Below are positions 17,640-27,297 of a stretch of 64,000 nt of DNA, one piece after another (position 1 is the first letter of the stretch; every line of letters starts with the position of its first letter). The notes beneath the pieces are model-generated. The model searched no databases, had not been told where the DNA came from, and saw only the letters and a program-made list of their open reading frames with translations. Origin of the DNA: Flavicella sp963932955 (GTDB lineage Bacteria; Bacteroidota; Bacteroidia; Flavobacteriales; Flavobacteriaceae). The translations under genes were made by a program, and so were the position numbers. The DNA lies in NCBI GenBank assembly GCA_963932955.1, contig CAWVRK010000007.1:30491-94490 (forward strand), read 5' to 3'.

Positions 17640-19874
17640 ATGACAACAAAATCATCTCAGATTGTTTACACAATAACAGACGAAGCACCTGCATTGGCAA
17701 CCTATTCTTTTTTGCCTATCGTAGAAAGCTTTGCAAAGACAGCAAGCATTGAAATCACCCGAAAAAACATTTCGCTTGCCGCAAGAATTTTGGCCAACTT
17801 TTCAGAATACCTAAAAGAAGCACAAAAAGTACCCGATGCACTTTCTGAGCTAGGAGCTTTGGCAAAGACAGCGGAAGCCAACATCATCAAATTGCCAAAC
17901 ATTAGTGCTTCAATACCGCAGTTAAAAGCGGCCATTGCAGAATTGCAGGCAAATGGCTATGAAATTCCCGATTTTCCGGAAGCGCCAAAAACAGGTGCTG
18001 AAAAAGAAATCAAAGACAGATATGCAAAGGTTTTAGGTTCTGCCGTAAATCCCGTTCTAAGAGAAGGGAATTCAGACCGCAGGGTTGCAGGACCTGTTAA
18101 AATTTATGCAAAAAACAACCCGCACAGCATGGGCGCATGGAAAGGTGATTCCAAAACCCACGTGGCAAGCATGCAAGAAGGCGACTTCTACAGCAGTGAA
18201 AAATCCATAACACTAAAAAAAGCAGGAAAACTCTCCATTGAGCTGTTTGGAAATGACGGATCCAAGAGTACATTAAAAACCTCGATCGCCGTCCTGAAAG
18301 GCGAAATTTTTGACAGTGCTGTGTTGAGTATTCAAAAACTAAAAACCTATGTCGCTAAAGAGATCGTAGACGCAAAAGCCAAAGAGGTCCTCTTGTCAGT
18401 CCACATGAAAGCGACGATGATGAAAGTCTCCGACCCAATCATCTTTGGCGCCATCGTAGAAGTTTTCTTCAAAGATGTATTTGAAAAATACGCCGCAACC
18501 TTCAAAGAATTAGGAATTTCTGCCAACAATGGATTGGGCGATGTCTACAATAAAATCAAAACGCTCTCCAACGAAGCACAAGAAGAAATTAAAAATGCCA
18601 TTGACCAGGTCTACCAAAACAGTCCTGCATTGGCCATGGTCAATTCGGATCAAGGAATCACAAACCTGCATGTGCCAAGTGACATCATCATCGATGCATC
18701 CATGCCTGCGATGATTCGAAACTCTGGCCAGATGTGGAATGCCGAAGGCAAGTCACAAGACACCAAAGCCTTGATTCCAGACCGTAGCTATGCTGGAATT
18801 TACCAAGAAACCATCAATTTTTGCAAAAAACATGGTGCCTTTGACCCCACCACTATGGGAACGGTTCCCAATGTCGGACTGATGGCGCAAAAGGCGGAAG
18901 AATACGGCTCCCATGACAAGACCTTTCGAATCGCTGTAAATGGAACAGTCAAAATCACCGACGAATCAGGTGCTGTATTGATGGAACAAACTGTGGAAGC
19001 AGGAGATATATTTAGAGCGTGTCAGGTAAAAGACGCCCCAATTCAAGACTGGGTAAAGCTAGCGGTTACAAGAGCCAAAGCATCCCAAACACCTGCCATT
19101 TTTTGGCTCGACATCAACAGAGCTCACGATGCAGAATTGATTAAAAAAGTAAATACTTACTTGCCAAATCACGATACTAGCGAATTGGACATCTCCATAC
19201 TTTCTCCAATTGATGCCACCAAAAAAACATTGGAGAGACTCAAAAAAGGAGAAGACACCATTTCGGTTACCGGAAATGTATTGCGGGATTATTTGACAGA
19301 TTTGTTCCCTATTTTAGAACTTGGGACTTCTGCAAAAATGCTTTCCATTGTGCCATTGATGAACGGCGGAGGCTTGTTTGAAACAGGTGCCGGTGGATCT
19401 GCACCAAAACACGTTCAGCAATTTGTCGAAGAAGGACACCTGCGTTGGGATTCCTTAGGTGAATTTTTAGCCCTTTCTGTTTCTTTGGAAGATTTGGGAA
19501 TCAAAACAAACAACCCAAAAGCACGCATCCTCTCCAAAACATTGAACGAAGCCAATACTCAATTTTTAAACAAAGACAAGTCTCCCTCACGAAAAACCGG
19601 AGAGCTGGACAACAGAGGAAGTCACTTTTATTTGGCTCTTTACTGGGCACAAGCACTAGCAAACCAATCAGAGGACCTCGAATTGCAAGCTACCTTTACA
19701 CCCGTGGAAAAAGAACTTTCAAACAACGAACGTACTATTTTGGACGAACTCAGCACCTCACAGAGTGTTGCCCTTGACTTGGGTGGATATTACTACCCAG
19801 ACCCTAAAAAGGTATCTCACGCCATGCGTTCAAGTGCTGTTTTCAACAAAGCGTTAGAATCTATCAATAAATAG
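17640..19874 (+). CDS. icd: Monomeric NADP-dependent isocitrate dehydrogenase
   Basis: TCA-cycle enzyme converting isocitrate to 2-oxoglutarate with NADPH. The 744-residue length and the opening IVYTITDEAPALATYSFLPIVESFAK identify the monomeric IDH family, distinct from the homodimeric ~420-residue enzymes. Further family marks are LREGNSDRRVAGPVK, KNNPHSMGAWK, the MIRNSGQMWN region and the C-terminal ETGAGGSAPKHVQQF and ENRGSHFYLALYWAQ-type segments. It is flanked by terminators on both sides and has a long structured leader. Confidence 0.97.
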   Translation: MTTKSSQIVYTITDEAPALATYSFLPIVESFAKTASIEITRKNISLAARILANFSEYLKEAQKVPDALSELGALAKTAEANIIKLPNISASIPQLKAAIAELQANGYEIPDFPEAPKTGAEKEIKDRYAKVLGSAVNPVLREGNSDRRVAGPVKIYAKNNPHSMGAWKGDSKTHVASMQEGDFYSSEKSITLKKAGKLSIELFGNDGSKSTLKTSIAVLKGEIFDSAVLSIQKLKTYVAKEIVDAKAKEVLLSVHMKATMMKVSDPIIFGAIVEVFFKDVFEKYAATFKELGISANNGLGDVYNKIKTLSNEAQEEIKNAIDQVYQNSPALAMVNSDQGITNLHVPSDIIIDASMPAMIRNSGQMWNAEGKSQDTKALIPDRSYAGIYQETINFCKKHGAFDPTTMGTVPNVGLMAQKAEEYGSHDKTFRIAVNGTVKITDESGAVLMEQTVEAGDIFRACQVKDAPIQDWVKLAVTRAKASQTPAIFWLDINRAHDAELIKKVNTYLPNHDTSELDISILSPIDATKKTLERLKKGEDTISVTGNVLRDYLTDLFPILELGTSAKMLSIVPLMNGGGLFETGAGGSAPKHVQQFVEEGHLRWDSLGEFLALSVSLEDLGIKTNNPKARILSKTLNEANTQFLNKDKSPSRKTGELDNRGSHFYLALYWAQALANQSEDLELQATFTPVEKELSNNERTILDELSTSQSVALDLGGYYYPDPKKVSHAMRSSAVFNKALESINK

Positions 19875-19905
19875 ACAAAAAACACTTCACACAAAGATTT
19901 AAAAG

Positions 19906-19932
19906 ACCTTCATTATTATGGAGGTTTTTTTT
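19906..19932 (+). terminator. Terminator after icd
   Basis: ACCTTCAT (19906-19913) pairs with ATGGAGGT (19918-19925) around a TATT loop, followed by eight T residues. Its T run overlaps the -33 box of the next gene. Confidence 0.85.
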
Positions 19933-19960
19933 GTTGCTACAAAGAGAATGATTAGTTTTG
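19930..19960 (+). promoter_or_regulatory. Promoter of the TonB receptor operon
   Basis: TTTG (19930-19933), exactly 19 bases, TAGTTTTG (19953-19960): both boxes at the consensus spacing, 28 bases before the ATG at 19989. Confidence 0.75.
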
Positions 19961-19988
19961 TTTAGAATATTCCCCAAAAAATTAAACA

Positions 19989-22397
19989 ATGACAAAGCAA
20001 CTCTTTGCTCCAATCCTTTTTTTGTTGCTCAGCACCAGCTCCTTTGCTCAAAAGGTTTTTACAATTAGTGGCATCGTTTCAGAACAAGCCAGTGAGGAAA
20101 CCTTGATTGGTGTGAACATCATTTTTCCAGAATTGTCAAAAGGGACCAATACGAATGGGTATGGCTTTTACTCCATCACGCTTGAAGAAGGTACCTACAC
20201 CATAGAAATTAGCTATTTGGGCTACAAAACCATAGTAAAGCAGCTCCTTTTAAACAAAGACACCAAACTCAACTTTAGCTTGGAAACCCAAAGTGAAGAG
20301 ATAAACGAAGTCGTGGTCAATGCCAACAGCACGCGCATCAGTTTGAAACGACCAGAAATGAGCGTCCACAAAGTAAAGGTAAGCACGATCAAAGAAATGC
20401 CCGTCGTATTGGGAGAAGTTGACATCATCAAATCCATTCAGCTCTTACCGGGAGTCACCAGTGCCGGTGAAGGTGCATCGGGGTTCAATGTTCGTGGAGG
20501 GGCGGAAGATCAAAATTTGATTCTTTTGGACGAAGCCACCTTGTACAGTTCTTCTCATTTTTTTGGTTATTTTTCTATTTTCAATGCAGATGCGGTCAAA
20601 GACATCAAATTGTACAAGGGAGGCATTCCTGCAAAATACGGAGGGCGGGTTGCTTCGGTACTTGACATTCACCAAAAAGACGGGAACAAAAAGGAAACTC
20701 ACCTCACAGGTGGCATCGGACTGATCTCAAGCCGCTTGATGGTCGAAGGCCCCATCAAAAAGAACAAAAGCTCCTTTTTACTTGCCGGACGTAGTTCCTA
20801 TGTCAATGTGTTTTTAAAACTCAACCCTAATACTAAAGAAAACGAATTGTCATTTTACGACCTAAACGCAAAATTAAATTTTGATCTGGATGACAACAAC
20901 AAACTTTATTTTTCAGGCTATTTTGGAAGAGACGCTTTTAACATCTCTAATTTGTTTGTGAACTCCTATGGAAACTCGACCTTCAACGCGCGCTGGAACC
21001 ACTTATTTTCGGACCAATTGTTTTCAAATTTGTCCTTGATTTACAGTGAATACAACTACTTTTTAAACCTGGATTTTATCGGGATGGATTGGGATTCTGG
21101 AATCAAAAATTTTCAACTCAAATACGACTTCAATCATTATTATTCCGAAACATTCAAATTGTCTTATGGATTGGGAGGAATCTATTACCACTTCAACCCA
21201 GGAGTCATCAGACCCAGCAAAGAAAACTCCGCAGTAAATTATGAAGAACTAGAGCAAAAATATGCTTATGAACCTGCGCTGTACATAGAAGCTGAACAAA
21301 CACTCTCAGAAAAAATAGCCGTTAATTACGGATTGAGAGCTAGTTTCTTTTACAGAATGGGAGGGCAAAGTGTGTATTCCTACGAAGAAAACCAACCGGT
21401 TGCGTTTGACGCCGATTTGCGCGTCTACAAAGAAGGAACGGTCACCGGCAGTACCCACTACTCAAAAAACAAGGTACTCAAACGTTTCCACGGCCTGGAA
21501 CCTCGCTTTGCTATTTCTTACAAAGTCAATGAGAACAATGCTTTCAAAGCAAACTACAACCGAACGTTTCAATACATTCATTTGATTTCCAACACGGTTT
21601 CTGCTGCTCCCTTGGACGTATGGGCGCCCAGTGGAAAATTCATCAAACCCCAAATAGCCGATCAATTGGCGCTCGGGTATTACAAAAACCTCAAAGATGA
21701 AACCTACGCCTTTGAAACAGAAATCTATTACAAAAAAGTTCAAAACAGGCTTGATTACCGCAACGGTGCTGACCTCATTGCCCAAGAAAAAATAGAAACC
21801 ATCCTATTGGCAGGGAAATCTCGGGCTTATGGACTGGAAGTTTCTTTAAAAAAGAACGCGGGAAAGCTAAAAGGATGGATCAGCTACACCCTTTCCAACA
21901 CCGAACAGCAAGTAAGAGGAACGACACCAGAAGCTACCGGAATCAACAACGGGGCATGGTACAAAGCTCCCTATGACAAAACACACGATCTGTCCATTAC
22001 AGCAAGCTATGAAGCCTCTAAAAAATGGCGCTTTGGCAGTAACTTCGTCTACCAGACTGGAAGACCGGTCACCTACCCTATAGGACAATTTACAAGCAAT
22101 ATTGGAGGGAATTACGACAATCCTAATGAAAACATCACCGTTCCTATTTATGGAGACCGAAACGGGGAAAGGTTGCCAGCTTACCACCATTTAGACATTG
22201 CCGCTACTTATACCCCAACAAAAAACAACTTTAGAAGCTGGAAAGGAGAATGGGTGTTTAGCATCTACAACGTTTACAATCGCAGAAATGCTGCCTCCGT
22301 AAACTTCCGTCAGAATGAAGATACCGGAGCCAATGAAGCAGTCCGAACTTCGATTTTTGGCATGGTTCCTTCTGTTACCTATAATTTTAAATTTTAA
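19989..22397 (+). CDS. TonB-dependent outer-membrane receptor with CarboxypepD_reg-like domain
   Basis: Outer-membrane active-transport porin of 802 residues. A signal peptide ends near SSFAQ; a CarboxypepD_reg-like beta domain follows (residues ~25-105, GVNIIFPELSKGTNTNGYGFYSI); then the plug (~125-230, including GFNVRGGAEDQNLILLDEATLY); then a 22-strand barrel ending in aromatic F (VTYNFKF). It is not a SusC type: it lacks the SusC length and has no SusD neighbour. Its partner is the DUF4249 lipoprotein 24 bases downstream. Substrate unknown; such pairs are often iron-, peptide- or metal-linked, but nothing here specifies which. Confidence 0.93.
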   Translation: MTKQLFAPILFLLLSTSSFAQKVFTISGIVSEQASEETLIGVNIIFPELSKGTNTNGYGFYSITLEEGTYTIEISYLGYKTIVKQLLLNKDTKLNFSLETQSEEINEVVVNANSTRISLKRPEMSVHKVKVSTIKEMPVVLGEVDIIKSIQLLPGVTSAGEGASGFNVRGGAEDQNLILLDEATLYSSSHFFGYFSIFNADAVKDIKLYKGGIPAKYGGRVASVLDIHQKDGNKKETHLTGGIGLISSRLMVEGPIKKNKSSFLLAGRSSYVNVFLKLNPNTKENELSFYDLNAKLNFDLDDNNKLYFSGYFGRDAFNISNLFVNSYGNSTFNARWNHLFSDQLFSNLSLIYSEYNYFLNLDFIGMDWDSGIKNFQLKYDFNHYYSETFKLSYGLGGIYYHFNPGVIRPSKENSAVNYEELEQKYAYEPALYIEAEQTLSEKIAVNYGLRASFFYRMGGQSVYSYEENQPVAFDADLRVYKEGTVTGSTHYSKNKVLKRFHGLEPRFAISYKVNENNAFKANYNRTFQYIHLISNTVSAAPLDVWAPSGKFIKPQIADQLALGYYKNLKDETYAFETEIYYKKVQNRLDYRNGADLIAQEKIETILLAGKSRAYGLEVSLKKNAGKLKGWISYTLSNTEQQVRGTTPEATGINNGAWYKAPYDKTHDLSITASYEASKKWRFGSNFVYQTGRPVTYPIGQFTSNIGGNYDNPNENITVPIYGDRNGERLPAYHHLDIAATYTPTKNNFRSWKGEWVFSIYNVYNRRNAASVNFRQNEDTGANEAVRTSIFGMVPSVTYNFKF

Positions 22398-22421
22398 AAC
22401 CGCACCTCAACACGCAACGTC

Positions 22422-23228
22422 ATGAAAAACTTATACGTTATAATCGTTCTCCTACTCTGCGCTTCCTGTGAAGATGTCATCGAAGTGGATTTGAACGAAG
22501 GTCCCAGCCGCTTGGTCATCGATGCCAACATCAACTGGAAAAAAGGCAGCGATGGAAAAAAACAACAAATCCGATTGACAAAAACGGTGGACTTCTACGA
22601 ATCCCTCACCCCTCCTGCAAACGGAGCTGAAGTAATGATTTCTGACGGTACGACTGACTTTTATTTTGAAGAAATTGACATGACAGGGCTTTATGAGACA
22701 GAGACCTTTGAACCTGAAATTGACAAAACCTACACCTTGACCGTAATCTACAACGGAGAAACCCACAACGCAACAGCAACCCTAAAACCGGTTACAGACA
22801 TCACAAAAATCGAACAAAGCGAAGAAAACTTTTTCGGAACAGTGGCGACTCGAGTAGATTTCTTCTACACAGATCCTGCAGAAGAAGAAAACTATTACCT
22901 CTCAGAATTCGTCAGTCCAGAGGCTTTTTTATTGAATCAATACCGTGTCCGAAGAGACGAATTCACCAATGGCAACGAAAGCAGCATCTTTGAAATAGAC
23001 GAGAACCTAGTTAAAGGAGATGAGCTGACACTCCGTTTTTACGGCATTTCTGAAAGCTACCACAACTACCTTGACTTGCTGTTTCAACAGGTTCAAAACG
23101 GAGGACCATTTGCCACAGCACCTGCCGCTGTCAATGGAAATTGCACCAACACAACCCGTCCTGAAAACAAACCCTATGGCTACTTTAGGTTGTCGGAAAT
23201 GGTCGAAGAAACCTACATCATCGAATAA
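22422..23228 (+). CDS. DUF4249 outer-membrane lipoprotein
   Basis: A 268-residue lipoprotein with a lipobox ending at Cys16 (LLLCASC). The body starts DVIEVDLNEGPSRLVIDANI, the hallmark of DUF4249, followed by an Ig-like beta region. DUF4249 genes usually follow TonB receptors in Bacteroidetes, as here, and the protein is probably the surface-exposed partner of that receptor. Function is inferred from context only. Confidence 0.85.
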   Translation: MKNLYVIIVLLLCASCEDVIEVDLNEGPSRLVIDANINWKKGSDGKKQQIRLTKTVDFYESLTPPANGAEVMISDGTTDFYFEEIDMTGLYETETFEPEIDKTYTLTVIYNGETHNATATLKPVTDITKIEQSEENFFGTVATRVDFFYTDPAEEENYYLSEFVSPEAFLLNQYRVRRDEFTNGNESSIFEIDENLVKGDELTLRFYGISESYHNYLDLLFQQVQNGGPFATAPAAVNGNCTNTTRPENKPYGYFRLSEMVEETYIIE

Positions 23229-23316
23229 CTGAAAGCGCAAGCATTCCATTAGGAGCGAGCAATTGTATTTAAAAGCAAGAAAGCCGATGAGATTTTTGTA
23301 TTTTTAAAAAAAAGTT

Positions 23317-24129
23317 TTGGATTTTATAAAGACAACAGAACAGAGTTCACATTACCAGCACTTGGAAAAGATGAGCATCGACGGATTGCTCAACGCTATG
23401 CACGAAGAAGACAAAACTGTCCCTCAGGCAGTAGAAAAAGCCTTGCCCCAAATCAAAACTTTGGTGGAACAAGTTGTTGCCAAGCTCAAACTAGGTGGAC
23501 GTTTGTTTTATATGGGTTCTGGAAGCAGTGGACGCTTGGGCATCTTAGACGCATCCGAATGCCCTCCAACTTTTGGAGTCCCACACGAGCTTGTTGTCGG
23601 CATCATCGCAGGAGGAGATTCGGCGATCCGAAAAGCCGTAGAAAATGCAGAAGACCATCCTACACAAGGATGGAAAGACCTTCAAGAACACAACATCTCC
23701 ACCAAAGACTTCGTCGTTGGCATTGCCGCATCAGGAACGACTCCCTATGTATTGGGTGCTTTGAAAAAAGCCAATGAGGCAGGCATTGCGACAGGATGTA
23801 TCACGATGAATAAAGACAGCCCTTTGCAACTGCTCGCACAATTCCCAATAACCGCCGTAGTCGGTCCCGAATTTGTAAGCGGAAGCTCTCGAATGAAGGC
23901 TGGAACCGCTCAAAAGTTGATTTTGAACATGATCAGTACTGCTGCGATGATTCAACTTGGAAAAATCAAAGGAAATAAAATGGTGGACATGAAATTATCG
24001 AACAAAAAACTGGTGCAAAGAGGGGTAGAAATGCTGGCAGACAGCTTGCACATCTCCGAGTCAAAAGCCCTTGAACTGATTCAAAAATTCGGCTCTGTCA
24101 GAGAAGCCCTTGAACACTTTGAAAAATGA
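23317..24129 (+). CDS. murQ: N-acetylmuramic acid 6-phosphate etherase MurQ
   Basis: Cleaves the lactyl ether of MurNAc-6-phosphate to give GlcNAc-6-phosphate during cell-wall recycling. The SIS domain has GSGSSGRLGILDASECPPTFG; catalytic Glu81 and Glu112 match Glu83/Glu114 of E. coli. A GPEFVSGSSRMKAGTAQK phosphate-binding segment and a C-terminal helical tail complete the family pattern. The start is TTG at 23317 (MDFIKTTEQSS, conserved N-terminus). At 270 residues it is slightly shorter than E. coli MurQ. No amgK or MurNAc transporter is nearby. Confidence 0.95.
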   Translation: MDFIKTTEQSSHYQHLEKMSIDGLLNAMHEEDKTVPQAVEKALPQIKTLVEQVVAKLKLGGRLFYMGSGSSGRLGILDASECPPTFGVPHELVVGIIAGGDSAIRKAVENAEDHPTQGWKDLQEHNISTKDFVVGIAASGTTPYVLGALKKANEAGIATGCITMNKDSPLQLLAQFPITAVVGPEFVSGSSRMKAGTAQKLILNMISTAAMIQLGKIKGNKMVDMKLSNKKLVQRGVEMLADSLHISESKALELIQKFGSVREALEHFEK

Positions 24130-24359
24130 ACACTTCTACAGAAACACTCAGAAAAGGATTGAAATTTGTTTTCGGAGCCATTCCGCTTTTTATCTTGGCG
24201 CCTGTTCTAGCCAACATCGGATTTTCTGCACTTAGAAAAGACAACAACTATTGGTTTCTCATTACCGCGGGTGTACTTGGAATCGCAGGAATCGCTTGTC
24301 TTTTTATGGGAATACGTACCGTGCTAAACTCTTTTTTTAGTAAAAAACAACAGTTTTAA
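24126..24359 (+). CDS. Small two-helix membrane protein (DUF6095-like)
   Basis: A 77-residue protein with two hydrophobic helices (~residues 13-33 and 43-65) and a basic C-terminal tail. It overlaps the murQ stop by four bases (ATGA), so it is coupled to murQ. The sequence fits the flavobacterial family I know as DUF6095, recalled rather than checked. Function unknown. Confidence 0.75.
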   Translation: MNTSTETLRKGLKFVFGAIPLFILAPVLANIGFSALRKDNNYWFLITAGVLGIAGIACLFMGIRTVLNSFFSKKQQF

Positions 24360-24553
24360 GAACGTACTTTAGCTTGTTTTGGGCTTTCTAAGTTGCTTCC
24401 AAAATCCTCATCTGGCAATGAACCCCCAAAATGATGAAACAAATAACCGATGCTGGCATAGTGGTGCAATGTGTGGCTGTGCGATTGCCACATCAGTACG
24501 GATTTATTGGTCACTAAAGAAACCTTTGTTTTAAAAAAAATCAGTGCTGATTC
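24356..24553 (-). pseudogene. C-terminal remnant of a possible DinB-like protein
   Basis: The minus strand is open for 65 codons directly after, and in the same frame as, the TGA of the flippase gene. The translation contains MWQSHSHTLHHYASIGYL and GGSLPDEDFGSN, a His-rich helix and conserved-looking tail like the end of DinB/YfiT four-helix metalloproteins. There is no start codon or N-terminal part: the rest of the gene is missing, apparently replaced by the flippase. Its stop overlaps the stop of the opposing small membrane gene. The family assignment is tentative; the truncation is more certain. Confidence 0.55.
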
Positions 24554-26014
24554 TCAGGAAAATTTCCTCGTTAATTTATCAAAAACAGTATTTACCTCTT
24601 CGGAAATTTTTAATTTCCAAGAGATCACGAGATAAAAAACAAGAAAGAGTGAACTCTTGCAAAAAATATTCAAAAGTGGATGAAAAGGAAAATCCCAAAA
24701 ACAAAAGAGAAAATAGCAGGCCAACAACAACAAAAGGAGGGTTCCTGTTTTCGAAGTAAAAGGTAACATTTGAAATTTTCGATGTACGTAGTACATTTTC
24801 AAACTGTTGGCAACGAAAACGACCAAAAAAGTAGACAAAGCAGCCCCATTAATACTCATCCTATCAATCAAAATGTCGTTTAAAAAGTAAACAGAAATGG
24901 CCATGGCAAGTCCGTAAGGCAATAAAACCTTATAGAATTTGGAATTGGAAATAATAGCGCCGTTGGCTCCTAAAAACATGTTGTACAACTTCGCCAAGGA
25001 AACCAACAAAACCACCCAAGCCCCACCGCTGTACTTTTGGGGTATCAACGCGTAAATCTGGTTTAAATTCAAATGGATTCCCAAAAAGATCAAGCCCGAA
25101 ATCCAAAGCAAATTGAGCGAACTTTTTCGGTACAGCTGTTGCACTTCATCCAGCCGGTTTTCGTTCAAAGCTTTGGCCACCAAAGGCTGTAAAATCTGAG
25201 ACATGGCTCGTCCCGGGGTCTCTACTACAGTGGCTATATACACAGCTACTGCATAATAGGCAGTATAAGCAATGGCTTCCTTTTGCGGAATCATAAACTT
25301 ATCGATGTCAATCAAAATACTGCCGGCAGAACCCGCAAGAATGATGTAAAGAGAAAATCGCAAAATATCTCGCGTGTTGTGAGGCAATTGCAAAGAGAAT
25401 TTAGGACGGTATAGACGGAACGCATACCAAGCCATCATCAGTGTTCTTAGAAAATACATACCCGTCAGGTAGCAGACAAAATCTTCGATACTAATCCAAT
25501 TCAAAGCAACAAAAATCAGCAAAAAGAGAACGGAAACTCTGGAAAACAACTCCCTCAACACCGTACCATAAACGGACTGCAACTGTACTTTTGCCCAGGC
25601 GTGAAAAATCTCAAAATAAGCCGTGGCCAAAGCCACCAGATAGATCACAAAGGTATATTGCTTGACAATCGGATTTTTAAGTGAGAGGAATGTAGCTATG
25701 GATTCATAAAATAAATTGCCCAACATGCCTAAAGGAATGGCAATAATCAATGGCAAGAAGAGTGCAAAACTCAAAAAACGGTCTTTTTCAGCCTTTTCTG
25801 AATACGTGGAATAAAATTTCAAAAGGGTGTAATGTACACCAAAAGCTGTCAACGGCATCAACAAATTGGCACAGGACAAGAGAAAGGTCACCAAACCGTA
25901 ATAGTCCTCTGTCAAAAAGGAAGTGTATAAAAACAACGCATTTACACCTCCTATGGCAAATGCCAGGTAGATGGTGAAGGTGTTTTTAATACTTTGTTTG
26001 AATACAATGCCCAT
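24554..26014 (-). CDS. Wzx-like oligosaccharide/O-antigen flippase
   Basis: A 486-residue integral membrane protein with about 12-14 hydrophobic helices, of the MATE/Wzx (polysaccharide biosynthesis) superfamily. It presumably flips the lipid-linked glycan built by the neighbouring glycosyltransferases across the inner membrane. The ATG at 26014 begins two bases after the upstream glycosyltransferase stop; a TTG two codons earlier is possible. It is the last gene of the polysaccharide run. Confidence 0.85.
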   Translation of the reverse strand: MGIVFKQSIKNTFTIYLAFAIGGVNALFLYTSFLTEDYYGLVTFLLSCANLLMPLTAFGVHYTLLKFYSTYSEKAEKDRFLSFALFLPLIIAIPLGMLGNLFYESIATFLSLKNPIVKQYTFVIYLVALATAYFEIFHAWAKVQLQSVYGTVLRELFSRVSVLFLLIFVALNWISIEDFVCYLTGMYFLRTLMMAWYAFRLYRPKFSLQLPHNTRDILRFSLYIILAGSAGSILIDIDKFMIPQKEAIAYTAYYAVAVYIATVVETPGRAMSQILQPLVAKALNENRLDEVQQLYRKSSLNLLWISGLIFLGIHLNLNQIYALIPQKYSGGAWVVLLVSLAKLYNMFLGANGAIISNSKFYKVLLPYGLAMAISVYFLNDILIDRMSINGAALSTFLVVFVANSLKMYYVHRKFQMLPFTSKTGTLLLLLLACYFLFCFWDFPFHPLLNIFCKSSLFLVFYLVISWKLKISEEVNTVFDKLTRKFS

Positions 26015-26016
26015 AA

Positions 26017-27297
26017 TCAACCTGTGATCATTTTTATCAAATGTACCAGTTTTCTTGTGATTTCTCTCCTGTGATATTGTTCAATATTTTTTGACTGAAC
26101 ATGCAAACAGTTGTTTGAAAAGTCTTTGTACATTGAACGTACTTGTTCTTTTAATTCATTGTGGTGATGTGCTTCGAACACAGTTCCCGAATGAGTGTGG
26201 TTTATAATATCTGCCAAATCTCCTGTTTTGGGCCCAATGGCCAACACAGGTCTTTTTGCTGCGAGGTATTCGAATATTTTTCCTGTGATGATCAGATTTG
26301 CACTGGGTACTTCATTGATACAAACTAATAAAACTTGTGATTTTTTTTGATACACAACAACCTCTTTGTGAGGTAAATACCCCAGATTTCTCAACTGCTC
26401 ATTCAAGCCACTGGAAGAAATCTGTTCTAAAACAGATGGCGCTACTTTGCCGATCAATTGAATTTTTAGGTTTTCGGAAAAGCCTTCTATCTCGTGCTTC
26501 AATTCTGACAAGACCTTCCACAAAACCCGTGGGTTTTGATCTTCGTTCATGATTCCAATATGAGAAATCGTAAAATGAGGGTCCAATGTTGCTTTTGAAT
26601 CTGAAAGCTCGATGTCAAAACCATTCGTCAATACCGATGTCATTTTGTTAAATCTCAAGTATTCCCGCTGCATGGTTTTGCCGACGACCACCACTGCGTC
26701 TGCTGAACGCAGGACCTTGATTCTTAGGTGTTCGTGAATTTTTATGGTGCGTTGTGTCAAGGGCAGGCTTTTAAAATAACCCATGGCGGTCCAAGGATCT
26801 CTAAAGTCAGCTATCCATTTGAGTTTGCTTTTTTCTTTCAAGCCGAGCCCTATCAAATGAACGCTCTGCGGTGGTCCAGTGGTAATGACAAGATCGACCG
26901 GATGGGCTTTGAGGTATTTTTCCAAATAAGACAGGGAGGGTTTTACCCAAAACTTACGTGCATCTGGAATGAAATAGTTAGCGCGAACATAGGTGGCGAA
27001 CTTTCCAAAAAGGGATTTTTTTTCATCTAAAAAACCTACACTTGTCTGTGTGGCCTTCCCTCGGCTAAAAATATTAGCCAATTTATAAGGCTCCCAAATG
27101 GGCTGTCGCAAGACCTCAACGCCTTCGGGTATTTCAGCAAGCAAGGTTGCATCTTCGATAGCGTAGGCTGGGTTTTCCACCGTATAGACAACAGGTGTGA
27201 TGCCAAAATCTTGTAGGTATTTGACAAACTTCAGCCAGCGTTGCACGCCAGACCCTCCTGCTGGGGGCCAATAATATGTGACAATGAGTACTCTCAA
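26017..27297 (-). CDS. Family 4 glycosyltransferase
   Basis: A 426-residue GT-B fold enzyme that adds a sugar from a nucleotide donor to the growing glycan. N-terminal Rossmann domain: VTYYWPPAGGSGVQRW (the Gly-rich acceptor loop), then TTGPPQSVHLIGL and WIADFRDPW. The C-terminal donor domain has the family's Glu-containing segment GKIFEYLAAKRPVLAIGP. The start is TTG at 27297, overlapping the stop of the upstream pseudogene, whose N-terminus is a paralogous copy of this gene. Confidence 0.9.
   Translation of the reverse strand: MRVLIVTYYWPPAGGSGVQRWLKFVKYLQDFGITPVVYTVENPAYAIEDATLLAEIPEGVEVLRQPIWEPYKLANIFSRGKATQTSVGFLDEKKSLFGKFATYVRANYFIPDARKFWVKPSLSYLEKYLKAHPVDLVITTGPPQSVHLIGLGLKEKSKLKWIADFRDPWTAMGYFKSLPLTQRTIKIHEHLRIKVLRSADAVVVVGKTMQREYLRFNKMTSVLTNGFDIELSDSKATLDPHFTISHIGIMNEDQNPRVLWKVLSELKHEIEGFSENLKIQLIGKVAPSVLEQISSSGLNEQLRNLGYLPHKEVVVYQKKSQVLLVCINEVPSANLIITGKIFEYLAAKRPVLAIGPKTGDLADIINHTHSGTVFEAHHHNELKEQVRSMYKDFSNNCLHVQSKNIEQYHRREITRKLVHLIKMITG

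Noticed and set aside
19989..23228. SusC/SusD polysaccharide utilisation locus
   Set aside because: The receptor is too short for SusC and lacks its usual N-terminal extension; the partner is DUF4249 rather than SusD, and no glycoside hydrolase is nearby.
24544..24759. Plus-strand 71-residue open frame
   Set aside because: It is antisense to the end of the flippase gene, is highly Lys/Arg rich from the AT bias, and has no family resemblance.
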